Shown piece after piece: positions 23,198 to 33,160 of a stretch of DNA of 64,000 bases (position 1 is the first letter of the stretch; the number at the start of each line of letters is the position of its first letter). The stretch lies in NCBI GenBank assembly GCA_021154885.1, contig JAJKHS010000056.1, positions 1-64,000 on the forward strand, written 5' to 3'. The translations under genes were made by a program, and so were the position numbers. The stretch comes from Thermoanaerobaculum sp. Lineage in GTDB: Bacteria; Acidobacteriota; Thermoanaerobaculia; Multivoradales; UBA5704. The notes beneath the pieces are model-generated. The model ran no database searches. It saw nothing but the letters and a program-made list of their open reading frames with translations, and was not told the origin of the DNA.

Positions 23198-24953
23198 AAA
23201 GGGCCTGTACGATCGGCGCCGCCACCCGGGACCCGCCGCCGCCGTGCTCGACGAAGACCGAGACCACCAGCTCGGGGTTGTCGGCCGGGGCGAAGGAGGT
23301 GAACCAGGCGTGGTCGCGATACTTGAAAGGGAGGTTCTCGGGCCGTGTGCGCTGAGCGTAGGCGATGACCTGGACGGTGCCGGACTTGCCGGCGATCTCG
23401 ACCCCCTTCAGGCGGGCCGAGCCGTACGCCGTGCCCCCCGGCTCGTTGACCACCTCCCACATGCCGCGGCGCACGGTCTCCAGAGCATTGGGATTGATCG
23501 CCACGCGCTCGGGCGGCGGCATCTTGGCATCCTTGAGCAGATGAGGAACGACCCGGAAGCCGCCGTTGGCCACCAGCGCCGTCATCTCGGCCATCTGCAG
23601 GGGCGTGAGCAGCACCGGTCCCTGGCCGATGGAGACCGAGATGGTCTCGCCCGGGTACCAGGGCTGCTTGCGGGCCTTGAGGCTCCACTCGGAGTCGGGG
23701 ACCAGGCCGTGCTTCTCGCCCTGGATGTCGATGCCGGTGGGCGAGCCGAGCCCGAACAGGCGCGCGTACTTGGCGATCTTCTCGATGCCCAGCTTCTGGC
23801 CGAGCGTGTAGAAGTAGACGTCGCACGAGAGCTTGAGCGCCAGGTGGGCGTTGACCGAGCCGTGCCCCTCCTTGCGCCAGCAGCGGAAGGGGCGGCCGTA
23901 GAAGGACTTGGCGCCGGTGCAGACGACCGTGGTGTTGGTGTCGAAGGCGCCCTCGGTGAGGCCGGCGGTGGCCATGACGATCTTGAACGTCGAGCCGGGG
24001 GAGTAGGCGTTCTGGATGGCCCGATTCTGGAGCGGATGGTTGGGGTCCTCGATGAGGGCGTTCCAGTCGTTCTGCTGCAGCCGCCGGGCGAAGAGGTTCG
24101 GGTTGAAGGAGGGGGAGGAGACCAGGGTGAGGATCTCGCCGTTGCGCGGGTCCATGGCGACGATGGCCCCCACCTTCTCCGGGCCGTCGAGCCAGCGCGC
24201 CGCCTCCTGCTGCAGGTCGAGGTCGATGGCCAGGGTCAGGTTGCGGCCGGGGACGGGGTCCTTCCGCCCATACTCCTCCAGGAGCTCGCCGCGGCTGTCC
24301 ACCACCACCACCCGCCCGCCGTCCTGGCCCCGCAGCTCGGCATCGTAGGTCTGCTCGATGCCTTTCTTGCCCACCATGTCACCCACCCCGAGGCCGCCCT
24401 TCGAGTGCGCGATGTCCTCCAGGGAGGCCTCGCCCAGGTAGCCAAGGATGTGGGCGGTCTGCTCGCGGTGGCGGTAGAGGCGCAGGTGCTGCACCTCGAC
24501 CTCGAATTCCGGGTACTCGTAACCCTCGACGCCCAGGCGGGCCACCTGCGACAGGCTGAGGTTCTCCGCCACCAGCACCGGCTTGAACACCGGCACCCCG
24601 GCGTAGCCGTCCACCAGCGTCCGCAGGTCCTCCACCGGCCGGTCCAGGACGCTCGCCAGGAACTCCAGGCTGCGGTGGACGTCCTTCGTCCGGCTGCGGT
24701 CGATCATCAGGTTGTAGCTGGGGACGTTCTCCACCAGCAGCCGGCCCTTGCGGTCGAAGATCAGGCCGCGGGGCGCCTTGATGGGGAGCTTGCGCAGCCG
24801 GTTGTTCTCGGCCAGCTCGCGGTAGTAGTCGCCCTGGACGAGCTGCACGAACCAGAAGCCGGTGGCGATCGCCACCAGCACGCCCGTCACCACGGCGGTC
24901 AGCACGCGCACGCGGCTGATCAGATCGTCTCGATGCTCACGAACCACCTGCAT
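23151..24953 (-). CDS. mrdA: Penicillin-binding protein 2 (class B transpeptidase)
   Basis: The transpeptidase that cross-links side-wall peptidoglycan. The 600-residue protein has one N-terminal membrane segment (about 15-40), a dimerisation domain with APRGLIFDRKGRLL, and the penicillin-binding domain. Catalytic Ser321 and Lys324 lie in GSTFKIV. The second motif is SCD at 376-378, with the Asp form usual in PBP2. The KSG motif is in IAGKSGTVQV. Its length is normal. The start lies 10 bp after the mreD stop. Confidence 0.96.
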   Translation of the reverse strand: MQVVREHRDDLISRVRVLTAVVTGVLVAIATGFWFVQLVQGDYYRELAENNRLRKLPIKAPRGLIFDRKGRLLVENVPSYNLMIDRSRTKDVHRSLEFLASVLDRPVEDLRTLVDGYAGVPVFKPVLVAENLSLSQVARLGVEGYEYPEFEVEVQHLRLYRHREQTAHILGYLGEASLEDIAHSKGGLGVGDMVGKKGIEQTYDAELRGQDGGRVVVVDSRGELLEEYGRKDPVPGRNLTLAIDLDLQQEAARWLDGPEKVGAIVAMDPRNGEILTLVSSPSFNPNLFARRLQQNDWNALIEDPNHPLQNRAIQNAYSPGSTFKIVMATAGLTEGAFDTNTTVVCTGAKSFYGRPFRCWRKEGHGSVNAHLALKLSCDVYFYTLGQKLGIEKIAKYARLFGLGSPTGIDIQGEKHGLVPDSEWSLKARKQPWYPGETISVSIGQGPVLLTPLQMAEMTALVANGGFRVVPHLLKDAKMPPPERVAINPNALETVRRGMWEVVNEPGGTAYGSARLKGVEIAGKSGTVQVIAYAQRTRPENLPFKYRDHAWFTSFAPADNPELVVSVFVEHGGGGSRVAAPIVQALYAKYFGIDNGKPPAP

Positions 24954-24963
24954 GATGACTGCC

Positions 24964-25479
24964 TCAATTCATTCGGAGCCGGTTCATGCGGCCGCGCCGC
25001 CGGGCCTCCGACGAGCGGCGCCAGTTGCCCAGGGCGACGTAGATGGCCAGCCCCAGGAGCCCGCAGGTCCCCGCCCGCACCGCCACCCAGACGGGGCTCG
25101 GCAGCTCCGGGCTGGGGAGGAGCACGAGCACCAGCCCCACCACGATCGCCTGCTGCAACGCCGAGGCGAAGCTCACCACCGCCAGCACCCCCGTCGGCCG
25201 CTGGATGACCAGCCGCTGCGCCAGGCGCGCCGTGACGTAGCCGACAATGGTATCAGCGAACCCGAAAAGACCGAAGGGGCCGCCGGTCAGCGTGTCCTGG
25301 AGCAGGCCGACGACGAGCCCCACCAGCAGCGCCGACAGGGAGCTCCCCTGCAGGCCGTGCAGCACCACCACCACCAGGAAGACGTCCACGACGCGGGCGA
25401 AACCCGGCCAGAGCTGCATGCCCACGAAGTGGACCAGAGCGGCCAGAGCGATGGCCGCGAGGAGCTTAAGGGTGGCCAC
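24964..25479 (-). CDS. mreD: Rod shape-determining protein MreD
   Basis: A 171-residue integral membrane protein with five or six hydrophobic segments (LLAAIALAALVHFVGMQLW, VVDVFLVVVVLHGLQ, and others) and the GLVVGLLQDTLTGGPFGLFGFADT segment typical of MreD. It overlaps the mreC 3' end by 14 nt. It helps anchor the MreB-RodA-PBP2 machine in the inner membrane. Sequence conservation in this family is low, so operon position is a large part of the assignment. Confidence 0.9.
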   Translation of the reverse strand: MATLKLLAAIALAALVHFVGMQLWPGFARVVDVFLVVVVLHGLQGSSLSALLVGLVVGLLQDTLTGGPFGLFGFADTIVGYVTARLAQRLVIQRPTGVLAVVSFASALQQAIVVGLVLVLLPSPELPSPVWVAVRAGTCGLLGLAIYVALGNWRRSSEARRRGRMNRLRMN

Positions 25480-26311
25480 TGGGATTGTTCTCCTTCAGTT
25501 TCGGCGGCACGGCGTCGTAATCCAGGAGATAGACCTGGTCGAGGGCGCCGAAATCCACCGCGGGGGCGAGCTCGACCTTGTGGAAGAGCTGCCCGCCTCC
25601 CTCCACCTTGACCACGGTGCCCACCGGGATCCCCCGTGGATAGACGCCGTCGATGCCGGCGGTGAGCACCTGGTCGCCCACCCGCACGTCCGTCTGCAGC
25701 GGGACGTAGTCGAGCACCAGGGCGCCGCTGCCCCGGCCCCCTCCCCGCACCACGCCCTGCCGGTGGGTGCGCAGGATCATGCCGCCCACGCCCGCGGCGC
25801 GGTCGGTGATGAGCTGCACCTTGGAGTAGGGCCCGGCGACGGCGAACACCCGCCCCACCAGCCCGTCCGGCGAGAGCACCGGCTGGTTCTTCCGCGCCGG
25901 GGCGTCGCCGGTATAGAGCACCAGGGTGCGCAGCCAGGAGGCGTAATCCACGTAGACCACGTCGACCGACCGTATACGCCCGGCCGGCGGCGTGCCGTAG
26001 CGCACGGCCTCGCCCAGGCGGCGCATCTCGCCCTCGACGTCGCTCAGGCGCAGCAGGTGCAGGCGCAGCTCCTCCACCTCGCGCCTCAGTCGCCGGTTCT
26101 CCTCCTGCAGGCCGCCGCGCAGCTTCATGTCCTGGCGGGCGTCGGAGAAGCCGCGGGGGATTGCGGCCACGGTCCGGGCCAGGGGCCCCAGCAGCCGCAG
26201 CCCCACCGTCTCCGCCCGCGTATGCCCCCCCCGCGCACCCTGCACCGCGAGGAAGACGAGCTGTCCGACCAGCACGACGATCAACACCCAGACGGTGCGG
26301 CGCTCGTCCAC
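25466..26311 (-). CDS. mreC: Rod shape-determining protein MreC
   Basis: A 281-residue bitopic protein: one N-terminal membrane anchor (VWVLIVVLVGQLVFLAVQ), a coiled coil at about 65-95 (LQEENRRLRREVEELRLHLL) and two beta domains with GLVGRVFAVAGPYSKVQLITD and GDQVLTAGIDGVYPRGIPVG, the classic MreC signature. It links cytoplasmic MreB to periplasmic PBP2. The start is 24 bp after the mreB stop. Confidence 0.95.
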   Translation of the reverse strand: MDERRTVWVLIVVLVGQLVFLAVQGARGGHTRAETVGLRLLGPLARTVAAIPRGFSDARQDMKLRGGLQEENRRLRREVEELRLHLLRLSDVEGEMRRLGEAVRYGTPPAGRIRSVDVVYVDYASWLRTLVLYTGDAPARKNQPVLSPDGLVGRVFAVAGPYSKVQLITDRAAGVGGMILRTHRQGVVRGGGRGSGALVLDYVPLQTDVRVGDQVLTAGIDGVYPRGIPVGTVVKVEGGGQLFHKVELAPAVDFGALDQVYLLDYDAVPPKLKENNPSGHP

Positions 26312-26335
26312 GCGCTCGAGATCCCAGCCCCGGGG

Positions 26336-27427
<1,092 letters not shown>

Positions 27428-27436
27428 TCATCTTGT

Positions 27437-28906
27437 TCAGGGATTTTCGACAAAAACGCGATGACGGCGGACGGTTTCGTTCCCCCAGGCGTCCCGCGCA
27501 CGAATCTCGATGATGTTCCAGCCTTCCTTGGTCAACTGTACAGGCTTGTTGAACGAACCGTCGACGCCGGTCTTGACCTGCTCGCCGTTGACCTCGATCC
27601 GCGCGCCGGGATCGCTGCGCCCCGCGACGAAGAAGATACTACCGTAGGTCTTGACGTCGTCCAGGTCAAGGGTGGGCGGCCGGGACTCCTTCTTCTCGCC
27701 GCCCGTGGCACGGGAGGAGGCGACGCGGAACTTGCGCGCCCCGCTCCACGGGCCCAGCAGGCCGTCCGGGCCGTAGGCGGCCACCCGCCACTGGAACGTC
27801 CCCTCGCCGCGTACCCCCAGGGTGGCCCGGGTGCGCGTGCGGTTCTCGGCGTCGATCACGTTGTCGACGAACAGCATGTTGCGCGAAACCTGGAGCGCGT
27901 AGCGCGAGGCCCCCGCCACCGGTGCCCAGGCGAGGACCAGCTTGCGCGTCTGATCGAGGTCTAGGGCCAGGTTGTCGTCCGGCTCCGTGGGTGCCGGCGG
28001 CGCCGGCAGCGGCTTGGCCTCGGAGAGCAGGTCGCCCGTCTGCACCACCTGCTGGAGGCTCTTGATCTCCCGCGTCAGGCCGCTCTTGGAGGAGAGCTCC
28101 ACGACGCCGCGCGTGGCGCCGAAGCGCCCCTGGCTGGAGCCCTTCTCGACCGCCACGAAGGCTTCGGAGTCCTCCTTCACCCGTGCCATCGCTCCCGGAG
28201 TCTTGACGTTGCTGCCGGACTTGTCCGAAGTGCTGAGGTTCACCCAGCCGTACTCCATCTCGATCGCCTGCTCGGGCGCGCCGCCGGCGGCGCCGCTGGG
28301 CGTGACGATGAACTGGGTGTTGGGCCGCACCGTGTAGAGGGTGCCGTCGACGAACATGATCTGCGCCGAGCCGTTCTCGCCGGTGCGCACGTAGTCGCCC
28401 GGCTGGAGGTGGGAGCGGACGCGCGCCTCCTGCCAGTCGCCGCCCTCGCCCGGCCGGAACTCCACCTCGCCCTCCACCTCGTTGAACTGCGCCTGCCCCG
28501 ACGAGCCGCGCAGGGCCAGGGCGTCCAGGATCGACAGCAGCACCTTGCGGCTCCTCTGGCCGGCGTCGAGAGCGCCCACGAAGTCGTGGACCGCGAAGCG
28601 GGATTTCGCCTCCTCGAGGCTGGTGCGGCCGGTGGCATACTCGGCGGCGAAGCTCGCCACCCGCTTCTCCGTCCGCAACTGCTCCAGGAACTGGCCCGCC
28701 TCGACGATCACCGCCTGGGCCTGGTGCTCGACCGACCGCCGGTCCACCACCTGCCAGCCGAAGAGGCCCACCACGACCAGGACCAGAATCAACAGCAGGA
28801 ACCCCCAGCTCCGGAGGGTATCCACGGAGACGCTGTACCAGTCCTTGCCAGCTCGCGAGGCCTTCCGGGGGGGCAACTTCAGATCCCTTTCATGTTGGCA
28901 CGTCAA
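27437..28906 (-). CDS. Membrane-anchored FecR-domain protein with Ig-like repeats
   Basis: A protein of up to 489 residues. After one membrane segment (LLLILVLVVVGLFGWQVV) and a helical region, residues ~135-250 form a FecR-type beta domain (VEGEVEFRPGEGGDW, YVRTGENGSAQIMFVDGTLYTV). A fibronectin-like segment follows (LVLAWAPVAGASRYALQVS), then a C-terminal glucodextranase-like Ig domain (PGARIEVNGEQVKTGVDGSF). A periplasmic sensor or peptidoglycan-associated role is plausible. Only TTG starts are available (28906, or 28876 giving MPPRKASRAG after GAAAGGG), so the N-terminus is uncertain. It has its own terminator. Confidence 0.75.
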   Translation of the reverse strand: MTCQHERDLKLPPRKASRAGKDWYSVSVDTLRSWGFLLLILVLVVVGLFGWQVVDRRSVEHQAQAVIVEAGQFLEQLRTEKRVASFAAEYATGRTSLEEAKSRFAVHDFVGALDAGQRSRKVLLSILDALALRGSSGQAQFNEVEGEVEFRPGEGGDWQEARVRSHLQPGDYVRTGENGSAQIMFVDGTLYTVRPNTQFIVTPSGAAGGAPEQAIEMEYGWVNLSTSDKSGSNVKTPGAMARVKEDSEAFVAVEKGSSQGRFGATRGVVELSSKSGLTREIKSLQQVVQTGDLLSEAKPLPAPPAPTEPDDNLALDLDQTRKLVLAWAPVAGASRYALQVSRNMLFVDNVIDAENRTRTRATLGVRGEGTFQWRVAAYGPDGLLGPWSGARKFRVASSRATGGEKKESRPPTLDLDDVKTYGSIFFVAGRSDPGARIEVNGEQVKTGVDGSFNKPVQLTKEGWNIIEIRARDAWGNETVRRHRVFVENP

Positions 28907-28917
28907 TATAACATGGG

Positions 28918-28959
28918 ACCCTCACCCCTGGTCCCCTGGAGGGCCGGGGTGATGAGGGT
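28918..28959. repeat. Short dispersed intergenic repeat
   Basis: ACCCTCACCCCTG-GTCCCC (28918-28936) and GGGCCGGGGTGATGAGGGT (28941-28959) match the two borders of the repeat at 16193-16389. Here they are joined directly, forming a compact palindromic unit upstream of ppiD. Confidence 0.65.
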
Positions 28960-29013
28960 TGCCCGCCGGCTGCGTCGCTGCTAAAGTGACCGGCTCCTAA
29001 GGAGTCTTTCCCC

Positions 29014-30963
29014 ATGCTCAAAGTATTTCGTGACAATCTGAAAAATCTCGCCTGGATCCTCTGGGCGATCATCGCCCTGTTCGTCCTGGCACTGGCCGTG
29101 GAGTTCGGCGGCAACGTCCGGCAGGCGAGCCAGGGCCAAGGCGTCGCCGCCACGGTCGGCAGCGAGCGGGTGACGACGCTGGAGTTCCAGCGCGCCTACA
29201 AGAACCTCGACAACCGGTTCCGCCAGGTCTACGGGGAGCAGTTCACTCCCGAGATGGCCAAGCAGATGCGGCTGCCGCTGCAGGCCCTCGACCAGGTGAT
29301 CGGCACCAAGATCCTCCTCGGCGAGGCGCGCCGCCTGGGGCTCACCGTCTCCGACGCCGAGGTGCGCGACCAGATCCTCGAGATCCCCGGCCTCAAGGAC
29401 GATCAGGGCAACTTCGTCGGCCAGGAGGAGTACGTCCGGCGGCTCCAGGGCAGTCAGATCTCCCCCGCGGAGTTCGAGCGCGAGCTGCGCGACGAGCTGC
29501 TCCTGGATAAGCTCAACACCGCCCTCGCGGCCAACCTCTACGTCGGCGAGGACGAGATCCAGAAGGCCTACCGCGACCAGGTGGAGAAGGCCAAGATCCG
29601 CTACCTCCAGGTCCCCCGCGCCCGCTTCGCCGCCGAGGTCAAGTCCTCGCCGGCCGATCTCGCCGCCTACTTCCAGGCCCACAAGGCGGAATTCCGCCTG
29701 CCCGAGCAGCGCGACGTGGCCTATCTGCTGGTCAACGGCGCCCAGGCCGCCCAGCAGGTGAAGGTGACCGATCAGGACCTCCAGAGCTTCTACGACGCGC
29801 ACAAGGCCGACTTCTCGCACGAGGAGCAGGTCCACGCCCGCCACGTCCTGGTCATGGTCAACGACCAGCGCACCGACGCCCAGGCTCAAGCGCGCATCCA
29901 GGAGGCGAAGAAGAAGATCGAAGGCGGCGCCGACTTCGCCAAGGTGGTCGCCGAGTACTCCGACGACACGGCCTCCAAGGCCAGCGGCGGCGACCTCGGC
30001 TCCTTCGGCCGCCACCGCATGGTCAAGGAGTTCGAGGATGCGGCCTTCAACGCCCAGCCCCACAAGCTGGTGGGTCCGGTCAAATCCAGCTTCGGCTACC
30101 ACCTGATCGAGGTCCTCGACAAACAGCCCGCCGGCTCGCAGCCGTTCGAGCAGGTCAAGGAGATGATCCGCGCTCGCCTCACCGCCGAGCGGGCCCGCGA
30201 CCTCGCCGCCGCCAAGGCCAAGGACCTCGCCGCCCGCCTGACCAGCAGCAAGCCGCGCAGCGCCGACGACCTGAAGGCCCTCGCCCAGCAGAACCCCGGC
30301 GTCACCTTCGCCGAGACCGGCAAGTTCGGCTCCCAGGACATCATTCCCGGCATCGGCCGCAACCCCAGCTTCAGCGCCGCGGCCTCCGGCCTCAAGCAGG
30401 GGGAGGTCTCGCAGCCGGTGCAACTGCCGCAGGGCTGGGCCATCCTCTATCTGAAGGACATCACCGCCCCCCGCACGCCCGAGCTGAAGGACGTCGAGCC
30501 GCGGGTGAAGGCGGCGGTCGAGAGTCAGAAGCAGCAGCAGATCGCCATACAGAAGCTCGAGGCCGCCCGCAAGGAGCTCGCCGCCGGCAAGACGCTGGAC
30601 CAGGTGGCCGCGGAGCTGGGCGTGCAGGCCAAGGACAGCGCCGAGTTCGACGGCAACGGATCGATCCCGGGGATCGGCTACAACCCCGAGCTGGCCAAGG
30701 CCGTCATGGCCCTGCCCACCGGCCAGGCCGGCGGCCCCGTGGCCGACGCCCAGGGCGCTGTGCTCTTCCAGGTGACGGATCATAAAGGCTGGGATCCCAA
30801 GCAGTACGCGACCAACCGCGAGCAGACCCGCTCCTCCCTGCTGCAGAAGAAGCTGAGGGAGTTCGAGAACGCCCTCGTCCAGCAGCGCCGCCGCGAGCTC
30901 GGCGTCGAGTACGACAAGCAGCTCCTGCAGGGCCTGGAGGTGCCGGTGCCGCAGCAGGGGTAG
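29014..30963 (+). CDS. PpiD-type peptidyl-prolyl isomerase / foldase
   Basis: A 649-residue inner-membrane-anchored periplasmic chaperone. It starts with a PpiD-like anchor (LKNLAWILWAIIALFVLALAV), then a SurA-like N-domain (VTTLEFQRAYKNLDNRF). A parvulin domain follows at about 270-370 (VHARHVLVM, SGGDLGSFGRHRMVKEFEDAAF, GYHLIEVLDK). A second, diverged parvulin-like repeat reaches residue ~480, and a helical C-terminus follows. It helps outer-membrane proteins leave the translocon. It is co-directional with ruvA, which starts 6 bp after its stop. Confidence 0.9.
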   Translation: MLKVFRDNLKNLAWILWAIIALFVLALAVEFGGNVRQASQGQGVAATVGSERVTTLEFQRAYKNLDNRFRQVYGEQFTPEMAKQMRLPLQALDQVIGTKILLGEARRLGLTVSDAEVRDQILEIPGLKDDQGNFVGQEEYVRRLQGSQISPAEFERELRDELLLDKLNTALAANLYVGEDEIQKAYRDQVEKAKIRYLQVPRARFAAEVKSSPADLAAYFQAHKAEFRLPEQRDVAYLLVNGAQAAQQVKVTDQDLQSFYDAHKADFSHEEQVHARHVLVMVNDQRTDAQAQARIQEAKKKIEGGADFAKVVAEYSDDTASKASGGDLGSFGRHRMVKEFEDAAFNAQPHKLVGPVKSSFGYHLIEVLDKQPAGSQPFEQVKEMIRARLTAERARDLAAAKAKDLAARLTSSKPRSADDLKALAQQNPGVTFAETGKFGSQDIIPGIGRNPSFSAAASGLKQGEVSQPVQLPQGWAILYLKDITAPRTPELKDVEPRVKAAVESQKQQQIAIQKLEAARKELAAGKTLDQVAAELGVQAKDSAEFDGNGSIPGIGYNPELAKAVMALPTGQAGGPVADAQGAVLFQVTDHKGWDPKQYATNREQTRSSLLQKKLREFENALVQQRRRELGVEYDKQLLQGLEVPVPQQG

Positions 30964-30969
30964 GCCGCC

Positions 30970-31566
30970 ATGATCGGCTACCTCCAGGGCCAACTGCTGA
31001 AGGCCACGCCCGAGCGGCTCCTGCTCGACGTCCAGGGGGTTGGCTACGAGGTCCACGTCCCCCTCTCGACGTGGTACGAGATCGAGAAACGGCGCGACGA
31101 GACCATCCGCCTGTTCATCCACACCCACATGCGGGAGGATGGCATCGCCCTGTTCGGCTTCTGGACGGAGCGGGAGAAGCTCCTCTTCGAGCGGCTGATC
31201 GCCGTCTCCGGCATCGGCCCCCGGCTGGCGCGGGTGGCGCTCTCCGGCATGGCGCCCGACGACCTGCTGGGCGCCATCGCCGCCGGCGACGTCGGCCGCC
31301 TCGCCACCATCCCCGGGGTGGGGAAGAAGACCGCCGAGCGCATGGTCCTCGAGCTCAAGGACAAGATGCGCGAGCTCGCCGCCGAGCTGCCCGAAACCCC
31401 CGCGGCCGCGCCCGCCGCCGACCAGGACGTCGTCTCCGCCCTCGTCAACCTTGGCTACAAGTCGAGCCTCGCTGAGCGCGCCGTCGGCGAAGTCCGCCGC
31501 GAGCGCCCCGACGCCGCCTTCCACGAGCTGCTGCGGGCGAGCCTGAACCGGCTGTCGCGGGCCTGA
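30970..31566 (+). CDS. ruvA: Holliday junction branch-migration protein RuvA
   Basis: A 198-residue tetrameric junction-binding protein. It has the OB-type N-domain (GYEVHVPLSTWYEI), two helix-hairpin-helix motifs (ISGIGPRLARVALSG; ATIPGVGKKTAERMVLELKDKM) and the UBA-like C-domain (DVVSALVNLGYKSSLAERAV) that touches RuvB. Its length is typical. The partner ruvB is about 7 kb away at 38644, an unusual gap as the two are often adjacent. Confidence 0.97.
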   Translation: MIGYLQGQLLKATPERLLLDVQGVGYEVHVPLSTWYEIEKRRDETIRLFIHTHMREDGIALFGFWTEREKLLFERLIAVSGIGPRLARVALSGMAPDDLLGAIAAGDVGRLATIPGVGKKTAERMVLELKDKMRELAAELPETPAAAPAADQDVVSALVNLGYKSSLAERAVGEVRRERPDAAFHELLRASLNRLSRA

Positions 31567-31607
31567 GGCGATCTCTTCACCTCCCTGCCAGCGCGCTTCT
31601 AGAACGG

Positions 31608-31877
31608 TTAACTCTGGTAGTCGATGCAGAGCCGAATCGTCCCGTCAGGCGATTCGCTACAGTCCGACCACCCTCCAGGGTAGGAGTATTGGCATGCGTA
31701 GCAGGTCCCTGAAGAGTTATAACAGCCCAAGACGGTGGGAGACGCGCCATCGATCCGCGAGCAGCCTGTGGCGCTCTTCGGCATGCGGGAAGACGGAGCT
31801 CCTCCTTGCAGAGCAGCACCGGCCAGAAGAATCAAGACCGGCAGAATTCGCAGCGTAGCTCCAATCGGTGTACGCAT
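31608..31877 (-). CDS. Small exported Cys-rich protein
   Basis: An 89-residue precursor with a signal peptide (RILPVLILLAGAALQGGA). The mature part has six cysteines in a compact Ser/Gly-rich segment (ATGCSR, LGCYNSSGTCYACQYSYPGG, DCSESPDG, LCIDYQ), likely disulfide-bonded. No family was recognised. It faces ruvA tail to tail and precedes, on the same strand, another exported protein gene 12 bp upstream of its start. Confidence 0.6.
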   Translation of the reverse strand: MRTPIGATLRILPVLILLAGAALQGGAPSSRMPKSATGCSRIDGASPTVLGCYNSSGTCYACQYSYPGGWSDCSESPDGTIRLCIDYQS

Positions 31878-31889
31878 GATTGCTCCTAT

Positions 31890-32975
31890 TTAGAGGCTCG
31901 GTAATTCAGTCAGGAGGATTTCTCCCTGGTTATCCGCCTTGCCCATGCTGACGGGGAAGCCAGAGCCCGACAACAAGAGGACGATCCTGCCGTTGCGCAC
32001 GTCGCCGTGCAGCCGATCGAACGGGCGCGTGCCCACCACCGGTACCGTGTAGGTCTTGACCCTTCCGGCCGCCAGCACCTTCAGCTCCCAACGCGCAAGC
32101 CCGTCGCGGCCCACAGACCGTACCAGGAGCCCCGGACCCTCGGACAACGGCAGGATGTCATCCAGGACGTGGTGAGCGCTCAGCCAGCGCTGCCAGGTCG
32201 CGGGGTCCATACGGAGCTTGGCCTCCTCTTCATCGCTCAGGCCGGAGCAGTCGGTGTTGAGGCCGACCTCTTCACTGGTCCAAGAGCGGATCCGCTGGCC
32301 GTTGGCGGCGAAGAGGTAGACCCCCTTCTGAAAGCCGGGAACGATCACGAACGACCCATCGCCGAGGAAACGGACAGCGCCGAGATCACCGAAGATACAG
32401 CGGGAGAGATGGGGCGCCCCCGGCCCGCCATCGTCATAAAGGACCGGTTTCAAGTCGTCCAGCCCGGCCGTGAGCGTACCGAGCCAGGCCACTGCCCCTG
32501 TAGAGAAAGTCGGGTGCTCCGTACCGGAGGTACCGAGGAGGAGCAGCCGGTCGCCCTGGAGGTCCATGTCCTTGGCCAGCCCGATTCCCGCTCGTTGAAA
32601 AATGATCCTCCCTTCGGTCTCCGACTTCCGGGGCCTCCAGGCCAGGTACCAGGACCCCGCGCTGACGGCGAGGAAGCGGGGGGAGACCGCCAGCCGGTGA
32701 TAATGATCGAAGCGGCCGAAGGTCTTGACGTCCGGCACCGCCGTGCGCCTCCTGATGCCGTCGAGCCCGACCTCCGCAACCCCGTCGCGATCCCAGGCGA
32801 TGAAGACGGAGTCGTCGCTGGCCCAGCGGACGTCCGTTGCGATGGAGCCCGCTGGGGGCAGGGGGAGGCGCTGGAGAAGACGCAACACCTTGGGGTGTGA
32901 CTCGGCATGGATTCCCAGGCAGCCCAGGAGGGCCACGATCAGGCAGGGGGCCGCAAATCGCTTCAGACGTTCCAT
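31890..32975 (-). CDS. Exported protein, possible beta-propeller
   Basis: The ATG at 32975 follows GAGGAGAGC and gives a signal peptide (LKRFAAPCLIVALLGCLGIHAE); the longer frame is not needed. The 361-residue protein has repeated strand-like blocks (ATDVRWASDDSVFIAW, SPRFLAVSAGSWYLAW, GDGSFVIVPGFQKGVYLF, RNGRIVLLLSGSGFPVS) reminiscent of a beta-propeller, without metal or catalytic motifs that I recognise. The Cys near the cleavage region (LLGCLG) could make it a lipoprotein. Confidence 0.6.
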   Translation of the reverse strand: MERLKRFAAPCLIVALLGCLGIHAESHPKVLRLLQRLPLPPAGSIATDVRWASDDSVFIAWDRDGVAEVGLDGIRRRTAVPDVKTFGRFDHYHRLAVSPRFLAVSAGSWYLAWRPRKSETEGRIIFQRAGIGLAKDMDLQGDRLLLLGTSGTEHPTFSTGAVAWLGTLTAGLDDLKPVLYDDGGPGAPHLSRCIFGDLGAVRFLGDGSFVIVPGFQKGVYLFAANGQRIRSWTSEEVGLNTDCSGLSDEEEAKLRMDPATWQRWLSAHHVLDDILPLSEGPGLLVRSVGRDGLARWELKVLAAGRVKTYTVPVVGTRPFDRLHGDVRNGRIVLLLSGSGFPVSMGKADNQGEILLTELPSL

Positions 32976-33094
32976 GGTCTGCTCTCCTCGTCTCCAGAAT
33001 TTTTGAACTCTCTCAGATTTTAGCAGATTCGACCTTTTTACAGCAGCCTTGCTTCTCCCCATCCCCCAGGACGGTGAAGCCTGCGCTATACTAG

Positions 33095-33131
33095 AAACCG
33101 AGGAGGGCGTGTTGCCGCACGCCCTCCTCGG
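33095..33131 (-). terminator. Strong terminator of the HTH/dehydratase-like operon
   Basis: A perfect 14-bp stem (CCGAGGAGGGCGTG and its complement, 33098-33111 and 33118-33131) with a six-base loop, followed on the minus strand by TTT. It lies 29 bp after the stop at 33161. Confidence 0.85.
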
Positions 33132-33160
33132 AACAACCCTCAGTAGGTACGCCTCGGGAG

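Noticed and set aside
23064-25208. 714-residue plus-strand ORF antisense to mrdA and mreD
   Set aside because: mrdA has all three transpeptidase motifs on the other strand, and the ORF crosses several genes of the mre/mrd operon.
28981-31524. 847-residue minus-strand ORF antisense to ppiD and ruvA
   Set aside because: Both plus-strand genes are recognised with full motifs; the antisense frame is low-complexity Leu/Gly/Val-rich shadow sequence.
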